Below are positions 57,209 through 64,000 of a stretch of 64,000 nucleotides of DNA, in pieces. Position 1 is the stretch's first letter; each line of letters begins with the position of its first letter. The DNA is from Adiantum capillus-veneris (taxonomy: Eukaryota; Streptophyta; Polypodiopsida; Polypodiales; Pteridaceae). The notes beneath the pieces are model-generated. The model made no database searches and was not told the origin of the DNA. It worked only from the letters and a program-made list of their open reading frames with translations. Where the stretch lies: positions 66,280,870-66,344,869 of the forward strand of contig CM043952.1 of assembly GCA_014529385.2 (NCBI GenBank), read 5' to 3'. A program made the position numbers and the translations under genes.

Positions 57209-57226
57209 TGGCGTCGCTGCCGAGGA
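57209..57226 (+). promoter_or_regulatory. G5 primer-binding site
   Basis: TGGCGTCGCTGCCGAGGA follows the LTR end TCCACA (57201-57206) after two bases. It closely resembles the TGGCGCCGTTGCCGGGGA type of primer site common in plant Gypsy elements. Confidence 0.85.
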
Positions 57227-57600
57227 TTGAAGAGACCTAAACTAAGGAAAAACACGAGCGTGTTGTGAAGTTATTCTTTAACTTCCTCTAGGATCTCCTA
57301 GAGTAGAAACTTTCTTTTTAAAACCGCATAGCTTAAGATTTCGTCTTTTGCTGTGTAGAGGTAGTTTGGAAGTAATCGTACGTGTTGAGTACCTTTAGGA
57401 TTGTATAATTATATTAGGAAGTTGAGAATCATTGATGGACAAGACAAGCCTTAAAATCAATGCTCAAGAAACCATAAATAACAAGAAAACGAGAGTTTGT
57501 GGACACTTTCCACAACCCCATTGCAGTAGAATCTAGGAGTAGGGTAAGTAGAATCCGAGGTGGATTTGAGAACATTGCTCTCTCCAAAAGAATCAGTTGT
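57227..57600. other. G5 leader, first part
   Basis: Non-coding; nothing specific is recognised. It would be the start of the 5' untranslated leader. Confidence 0.4.
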
Positions 57601-57629
57601 GACTTGTTATGTGAAGCTGCACAATTTCA

Positions 57630-58900
57630 GGTCTACGACCAGAAATAGCACCAAAAGACTGTCAACCACTCAATCCGACTGGAGAGTATGCTTTAAAAGT
57701 TGTATGAACCAGTGGGTAAGCTCAGGGACACATTGAGGTAAAAATTTCAAGAGTTTGCAAAAACTTAGATTATGTACTTTTTCTTGACAATTTAGGCCAA
57801 ATTAAGTTTTGACTTGACTCAGAGGCTTAAAATAGCTCATGAAAAGAATGTTCAAGGAAAAAGTTTAAAAAAGTGTTCATTTTAAGCTTAAAGTAAATAA
57901 TCACAATTATTTACTTTCAGCTCAAAACTGACCAAGGTTGTTAGCACAGACTCTATGCATATGTACAAACAACTTTTGTAAAGGACCATAGAATTTGGAT
58001 GACCAAATTGACCAAAAACTTGGTAAAATCTAAAGTCTGTACTGACTTTCAGAAACTTGAGTGTAAATTGGGAGAAATTTTGTTCAAACTCAATGAAACT
58101 TAATTCATAGGGTTATATTGATGTGATAGACATGTGTACATGCTCACTTGACCAAAAAGATGAAAAAATTTACCAAAAGTAAATAATCACAATTATTTAT
58201 TATTGCCCTGTTTTTCAACTTTTTTGACCAAGTCTGCATACCACTAGTTTTAACATGTTATATTAAGCCCACAAACCAAATTTGGTAAGATTTGGATCAT
58301 TGGATTGAAAATTGTGGCCAAATTTGCAAAGTCAGTCTGCAGATACAAAACTGATGACCATTTGAACAAAAATTGTTCAAACTTGATGAAAATTGGCTAG
58401 GGATCTTAAGTTGAGATACTTAACAGATCTGTGTCAAGATTGGGACAAAAACTTGCAAAAGAATAACTGGAGTAAATAATCACGATTATTTTCATCTGCT
58501 ACAAAAATTGATAATCTTGCACATTTGAATATACCACAAGGTCAAGCAATTAAGTAGACCACACAAATCAATTTTGATGAAATTTGGATCACAAAAGTGA
58601 GTCCTAAGCCAGAATCTTGAAAACTAAGTCTGCGGACACAAAACAGTTGATAACTTGAACAAACTTTGTTCGAACGTAGTGAAACTTGTCCAGGGACCTT
58701 AACAGGTTGAATACTTGGCAAATCAAGCCAAAAAGTGCAAAAAACTAAGAAAAGTAAATAATTGTGATTATTTACTACTGTTATACGGAGACACGATTTT
58801 TGACTTTTGAACTTGTACAATGTTAGATCAACATAATACAAGGCCACTGGGCAACTTTGGGTTCAATCGGATCCAAATTGATACATGTTCACTCAGTTTT
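57630..58900. repeat. Array of about 290-bp diverged units, each with a palindromic hairpin
   Basis: Four units share phrases such as AATTTGGAT, GAACAAA.TTGTTC, GATGAAA.TTG and AAGTCTG.GGA, and each contains a palindrome with stems AGTAAATAAT and ATTATTTACT around a 4-base loop. The palindromes are at 57892-57915 (loop CACA, perfect), 58178-58201 (one end change), 58471-58494 (loop CACG, right stem changed) and 58753-58776 (loop TGTG, perfect). Spacings are 286, 293 and 282 bases. The array is non-coding and lies in the leader upstream of gag. Confidence 0.85.
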
Positions 58901-59152
58901 CAGGTTGCAGATTAGTCCTTTGGATTTTTGCAAAAGTGGAATTTGAAAGTCTCAATTGTTTACTCACTTAGCTCGATTGGAAGTGATACACATTGACTAG
59001 TCACAATAGTTAGCAAAAACTATACAGTCTTTGTGAAAGAATAGCTAACTTGATCAAAATTGATACAAGAATCAGGTTACAGACAAGGAATTCACAGCTT
59101 GATAGATGTTGCCATCAATTCAAGTGGAAGAAGTTGACAACAAGTCAATCCG

Positions 59153-60891
59153 ATGGTAAGTACTCTATCCAGGGCTTCACGAGTCTATATGAACCTTAGA
59201 TCTGGTCGTATACTAGGAAATCAAGGCATATTTGGAAAAACCGCTAGTAGAGTATCCCCTGAAGAAAGTGTGAATCAAGGAAATCCCTTGCACACTATCC
59301 TTGAAGAAGTCTCAGACACTTTTTCAGATTCACATCTGAAATGTCTTCCTATTCGACTCACTGATCAGAAACCGGAACAACAATGCACTATAAGCATATA
59401 CTTTATTTTTATAAGACTAATTGTGATGGAGCTTATGTTTACCTGGATCCTAATGAAGAGTATGCTATTCGCATTGATGACCATGGTATTGAGTTCGAAG
59501 AGGAAATCAGGGCAAACAAACAAGGAAAAATGTGTATGGATAGAAACGAAACTCAATGTTTACAAGTCAAAAACCTTGATGCGATAGACAAATGGGGGTT
59601 AGAGGTGAATACCATAATTCTAGATATGGCAGCAAAAGAAGGACCACCAACTTTAGAATTTGAGGGATACGATCAAGTTGATTTGAAGCCTTTGAAACTG
59701 CTTAGTACGGATAATCCTAGGATTGGAGTCTATTGTTGGGAGGATAGAAACATCAAAGATCTTCTATGGACTTCTCATGACAAATCAGGATTACTAACAC
59801 CCATGAAGATCATCTATATCTTCAAAATCAAAGACAAGGGATCAACAGATCTACCGACCTACCTGTTTAGGGATTATTATAACAATAACTTTGTTATGAT
59901 GACTCCTGAGGAGGTGGAACGAACCAAATACCAAGGGTACTCCATAAGGGATTGGATATTGGGCCAAGGACCAGAAACTATTCCAAGAGATGAACACCGT
60001 GAGAGATCTTCTAAGAGTAATGTTAAGAAACCAAAAACCACCTCATCGCAAAGAAAACTGGATGACACTAAGGCGAGCCCAGGGCTACATGAGTCACTAT
60101 TTCCAATAGACTGGTTTGAAGGACTTGGAACAGGACCATCTGCCAGGAGACCGAGAGTTGAACCAAATAGACGTGTCAGACCAGTTGATTTTCAAAAATG
60201 GGTCAAAAAATATAGTGGATCTGGGGATCTATACGACCACTTAGCAAGCTTTAAGCAAGTGCTAAGAGCAAAGCGCATATTTGATTTCCATACTCAATTC
60301 GAGGGGTTTGGAATGACATTAGAAGGAAAAGCATTGACATGGTTCTAAAACATTCCACCAATGTCAATCATGGACTTAAACACATTAGCTCAAGGATTTG
60401 TAGCTTCATGTTCCAAAATGGGGATCAAACACAATAAGGTAGCTCGAATCGATAGCTTTAAGCAGAAACAAGGTGAGTCTGTTAGGGATTGTGCAAATCA
60501 AATGAAGCAATACATTGCAAGATTCCCAGAGCTAGAGATACGTGCAGAAAGAAGACTAGTATCATTGTTTCTAGAGGGACTTCTAAACAGAGAACGTCAT
60601 GCTATACTGTATAGCAAGAAGCATATTACCCTACAAGAGTGTGTGTCAGATGCTATTGACTTGGGAGACAATTGTGATATTTTCAATGAAGAAGATGTCC
60701 TTAAGGATAACCAAAGCGAGAAAACAACATCCACCAAACCAGCACAAGTGGGAACGGTTGCTGCAACACCACTCTCAGCCATAGAAGACATGCCCAACAG
60801 AATGAATGACATGATGAATAACATGCAAAAAGCACCTATGAGGAGACCAGGGCAACGGATACCTCAACAGGGACAACCAATTAGGCTGTAG
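59153..60891 (+). pseudogene. G5 gag, with a frameshift and one in-frame stop
   Basis: An N-terminal frame at 59153 (YMNLRSGRILGNQGIFG) shifts near 59390 into the main frame (59383-60348, then 60361-60891), which is interrupted once by TAA at 60346-60348. The capsid region reads FQKWVKKYSGSGDLYDHLAS, FEGFGMTLEGKALTWF, FKQKQGESVRDCANQMKQYI and LFLEGLLNRERHAIL, matching retrotransposon gag. An acidic N-terminal half (about 230 residues) of unknown role precedes it. The stop replaces a codon just after the ALTWF motif, where the family continues with an aromatic or polar residue. Confidence 0.82.
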
Positions 60892-61166
60892 AAATGGAGT
60901 GCAATCGAGGGTAAATGGACCAACCATGAGACCAATGAGTGCTATTGCCAAGACCAAAGTACGATGGGAATGTTCAATACGTGCCTATGAGGCCACAAGG
61001 ATAACCCATGTACAGATATTAGCCTAATATGGCCCTAGCTCAAAGACCACCAATGGTTATGGAAAGACCTCAGCCTGTGTTGGGTCAACAACCTCCATAT
61101 TTGGGACATAATGCAGTGCCTGTAAAGTACATGTATCGAGAGGGACTCATGGATGAAAAAGCATGA

Positions 61167-61673
61167 GTGCCTGTTACACCCTATGCTGAGCCTAGTCCAT
61201 CTACAATAATGGTAGAAGGAGATTGGTATAATTCACGTCTACCACCAATGGAAGAACCTGTGACTTATACTACACTAAAGCTTGCACCAATGTACTATGT
61301 AGCTAATCAAGGTGTTAGACCTGCTATGGTAAGACCCATGATTAAGCCAAGAACTGGAAACTATCATAAATGTGGTGCAGATGATCATTGGAAAAATGAA
61401 TTCCCAGAGCCTGACAAGAACCTCAAGTCAATTGAAGCTTATTGCATACAATGTTGCAAAAAGGGAGGACACTTCCCAGAAGATTGTCCAAAATATCCTT
61501 TAAACAAGGGTAAAACACAAGTGATCGTAGTCCAAGTGATACCTAATAGCTCATCTGCCAGAGCCCAGGCTAAGAAAAAGAAACATAACTCCTCTGATGA
61601 TTTGGAGAATACAAAAATTTCCTCTCAAAAGACCAAAAGAAGCAGGAACAAAAGATATGAGATGAGAAAATAG
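61167..61673 (+). pseudogene. G5 gag C-terminus with zinc-knuckle-like motifs
   Basis: A 168-codon frame shifted relative to gag. YHKCGADDHWKNEFPE looks like a decayed first knuckle, and YCIQCCKKGGHFPEDCP is close to C-x2-C-x4-H-x4-C with an additional Cys. The C-terminal third is Lys/Arg/Ser-rich. It would bind element RNA. The link from 60892 to 61166 is full of stops. Confidence 0.7.
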
Positions 61674-61759
61674 AAACAAAGGACTAAAATTGAGGAGAAA
61701 GCAAAGAAGCTATTCCAGGAAAAGGTGAAAGAAATTGTAAGTGAAATAAAAAAACCAAC

Positions 61760-62326
61760 ATGAAATCTAGAGGATCAATTTTGGTTGACAAAATTTTTGA
61801 GCCAATTAATGCAGCCTTTGAAGCTTACCAAGCAGGACTTAAAGCAGGCCAAAACATGGAAAACTATTGGAAAAACTATCCTTCTCCAGACATGGAAGCA
61901 GCTAAGCTTGAAGCTTATCAAAATTTGGTAAGAATCACGCAAGAGATGTTGGAAAAACAACAATCCAAGCTCGAGAGTATGGAAAAGCCTGAGGATCTTG
62001 TGGTAGGAACCAATATAGAAAAATCCAAAGTGATGATAGAACCCCACCTTGAACCAAAAGAGCCAAAACTTATAGTGCCGGACAGCGAAGATGCCTTAAA
62101 CGGAATTCCATTCGTAGAAGAAGACTGGCCAGGACACTTATGGGAAAAACTTAGAGAGATTAATGATGGGAGCTTAACTCTGAATTCAGCTCCTATAGAG
62201 GAAATTTGGTTAGACAACCTACCTCCTGATATAGACATGGATTTACAATCCTTGTATGGGGATTGTAGATTTGAAACTTCAGGAATGTCTAAACCATTGA
62301 CTTTGAAAACACTACTTGGGAGATAA
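61760..62326 (+). CDS. G5 acidic ORF between zinc knuckle and protease, function unknown
   Basis: 188 open codons. Residues about 10-75 (AFEAYQAGLKAGQNMENYWK and ITQEMLEKQQSKLESMEK) look helical, possibly coiled coil; the remainder is acidic (EEDWPGHLWEKLREIND). No known domain was recognised. It may be the linker part of one long gag-pro frame that has been cut by stops at about 61671 and 62325. Confidence 0.5.
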   Translation: MKSRGSILVDKIFEPINAAFEAYQAGLKAGQNMENYWKNYPSPDMEAAKLEAYQNLVRITQEMLEKQQSKLESMEKPEDLVVGTNIEKSKVMIEPHLEPKEPKLIVPDSEDALNGIPFVEEDWPGHLWEKLREINDGSLTLNSAPIEEIWLDNLPPDIDMDLQSLYGDCRFETSGMSKPLTLKTLLGR

Positions 62327-62545
62327 CGAAGATGAATCCATAGTGTGTAAAACCACTTAGGTAAAGAGAGCGGAACAGACCCTAGAAGTAGACAACATAC
62401 ATGGGATCATGTGTACACCCATCGAGTGCACTCTTACTTTAGGAGAACTGTTAGAAATCAGACTATTAAAAATCAGACCATATTTATGGAATGATCTATA
62501 GAAAACTCTAGAGAAGGTGGGAATAACAGACTAATCGTAAAAAAT

Positions 62546-62878
62546 TTGGGAAAATTGAAACACAAATCGGATAACAAAGAGATTAGATCCGTTCCAATGA
62601 AAAAAGTTGGAGAGTACTACGAAGGGGAAGAAGGAAACACAACCCTTTCGGTGAGATATAATGATATAGAAACCATGGCAATACTAGATTGTGGGGCAAG
62701 CATAGCCATAGCCACGAAAGCAGTATGGGAATCTTGGGGACAACCAGCCATTAGACAAACTCAAATGAAATTGCAATTGGCTGATGGACATATTGAAAGA
62801 CCCTTAAGACTTCTTGAAAAAGTGATAGTTAATTTCTATGGGATTGAATATCAACACACTTTCCATAGTAGAATTTGA
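62546..62878 (+). pseudogene. G5 retropepsin-like protease
   Basis: A 110-codon frame with TMAILDCGASIAIATKAVWESW, in which the catalytic loop D-T/S-G-A reads DCGA, followed by KLQLADGHIERPLRLLEKVI. In Gypsy elements this protease cleaves the polyprotein. The second half of the fold (an ILG.. motif) continues in another frame after the stop at 62876 and was not clearly recognised, so it is probably damaged. Confidence 0.72.
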
Positions 62879-63065
62879 AAGAAACTCACTTATGAAATCA
62901 TCTTTGATAAAGACCTTTCATGCGACAAGTACAACTCATCCAAGAATGGGGAAACAATTATCTGTACTTGAAGCAAGTGGGATCAATAACAAGGGTTAAT
63001 TAAAAGATCACACTTATAGAAATGTCATGAAAATGCCCATATAAGAATTCGATTTAGTCTTTTCA

Positions 63066-63437
63066 GTGGAGACTAAGCTTCCATCTTGGTTGAACAAAGA
63101 CACTCCTATTTGGATGTGCGGAGATTCAGAAAACGAGAGCTTAAAACGAGAAGAATGTATTTTAGAAAGGGATTGTATAGATGAAGCCTATGTACCTGAA
63201 CCCTTTCCAGAGCATTTGTTTGAGCCATTTGAGTGGACTCAAATTTTAGCAACAATGGATGTATGTGTAAATACGTCTATGCGGCACTCAATTTGCAATG
63301 AGGATGGCTATGATATAATTCCCATACAAATGATCTCAACCCTTCACATTGAAGACAAAATTCACGAATCCAAGGACTTGATGAAAGCTCAACATGTCTT
63401 TTTAGACCTCTACAATGATGCAACAGATGAGTTATAA
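63066..63437 (+). CDS. G5 ORF after the protease, unknown
   Basis: 123 open codons, acidic, with PEPFPEHLFEPFEWTQIL. After the stop at 63435 the same frame continues (SDDSGSEKEHVRAMLLMKGG) to about 63645 and again with a Lys/Arg/Glu-rich stretch to 64000. It lies where the protease-RT linker would be; no domain is recognised. The element continues past the window end. Confidence 0.45.
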   Translation: METKLPSWLNKDTPIWMCGDSENESLKREECILERDCIDEAYVPEPFPEHLFEPFEWTQILATMDVCVNTSMRHSICNEDGYDIIPIQMISTLHIEDKIHESKDLMKAQHVFLDLYNDATDEL

Positions 63438-64000
63438 GAGTACTCAGCTACCTCAGATGATTCGGGGTCAGAAAAAGAACATGTGAGAGCTATGCTACTC
63501 ATGAAAGGAGGGGAGGAGAAGTTTTTTGACTTTCCTAACAAAAAACCGAGAAGACAGAAATGGTATAGAAGAAAAAGAGACACCGGAAACTTGAAAGCTA
63601 GACCTATGCCATCAGTGTTCAGTAGAACACAGTTCTTGATGTAGATAGATGCACATGATCGTGTCAAGGAAAAAATCATTGGTAGATATCCTTTAAACGA
63701 AAATCCAGAAATGTCAAGAACATTGAGAAAAATGAGAAAGGAGACTCGAGAAAAACCTAAAAACCAGGAGAAGGATTCAACCATGACACGAGTTGAACGA
63801 AGGAAGAAATATCAAGAGCTAAAAAAATCTCTAAAGGAGATATATACAACAAAAATGGAAACCAGTGCGAAGGATGGTAAAGATGTAATCAATGTTCCAT
63901 CCCATTACAAGAAATATACTCTCCAAGACCAAAAAGTCATAGTTGAACAACATGTCAGGGAACTACTAAAACACGACGAGTCCTATGAAGGACCTGAAAA

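Larger units (their letters stand above)
55884..64000 (+). mobile_element. G5: 5' part of a large Gypsy element, running off the window
   Basis: G5 consists of an LTR-like region with TATA box (ending 57206), a primer-binding site at 57209, a long repeat-bearing leader, gag with zinc-knuckle-like motifs, extra frames, and a protease; no RT is reached by 64000. The primer site and the large distance between primer site and pol suggest a Tat/Athila/Ogre-like relative, but without the RT this stays provisional. Confidence 0.75.

Noticed and set aside
57892-58776. CRISPR-type array
   Set aside because: Units are about 290 bases and diverged throughout; there are no short identical repeats with unique spacers and no associated genes, and the context is a plant retroelement.
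59153-60348. A host gene encoding a novel acidic protein
   Set aside because: It is followed in the same frame by a retrotransposon gag capsid region and preceded by an LTR end and primer-binding site, so it belongs to G5.

Overview
The window looks like nuclear DNA of a land plant with a large, repeat-rich genome. The evidence is plant-type mobile DNA: a CACTA (En/Spm) transposon with a TNP2-like transposase, L1-type LINEs, chromodomain Ty3/Gypsy elements primed by initiator-Met tRNA, and Gypsy elements with plant-type primer sites. Long (GA)n/(CT)n microsatellites are frequent. The species cannot be named from this sequence; a non-flowering vascular plant such as a fern would fit, but that is a guess. 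No host gene, rRNA or functional tRNA was recognised. All coding potential seen is transposon-derived, and nearly all of it is broken.

Layout. 1-2632: non-coding, with a CT microsatellite and two degenerate tandem structures. 2633-12838: one minus-strand LINE split by a 6.7-kb CACTA element (4264-10999) with a TTT target duplication; an uninterrupted paralogue of the LINE site lies at 51561-51590. 12839-about 17300: remnant of a plus-strand Gypsy element (G0) with RT, RNase H, integrase, then an unusual protease-like domain, a polypurine tract and a 3' LTR. 17300-19443: non-coding, with a 15-bp inverted repeat pair, a second polypurine-tract/LTR start and a GA microsatellite.

19444-50132: a nested stack of one chromodomain Gypsy family (called family A here). 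A1 (plus) spans 19444-27001 and its central 3.2 kb is inverted. A2 (minus) abuts A1's truncated 3' LTR at 27002. A2 is interrupted inside its integrase region by A3 (29490-46545, target duplication AGATT). One LTR of A3 is in turn interrupted by T4 (30605-39363, target duplication ACGC), a different Gypsy element with a second, cellular/archaeal-like RNase H domain. T4 is the best preserved: gag-pol is one 1.8-kb-codon frame broken only by two in-frame stops. By eye, LTR similarity falls from T4 to A3 to A1, in agreement with the nesting order. 50133-about 55500: a second, longer LINE (minus), truncated where it meets A2. About 55884-64000: the 5' part of a large Gypsy element (G5, plus): promoter-bearing LTR, primer-binding site at 57209, a 2-kb leader containing an array of about 290-bp units each with a hairpin, then gag, zinc knuckle, extra ORFs and a protease. 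It runs off the window before any RT.

How the genes work together: each element once carried its own mobilisation set (transposase; ORF1/EN/RT for LINEs; gag-PR-RT-RH-IN for LTR elements). The copies here mostly record successive insertion, truncation, inversion and small internal duplications. The items most worth following are the hairpin array in the G5 leader, the protease-like domain after the G0 integrase, the tRNA-like tandem repeat inside the CACTA element and the inversion inside A1.
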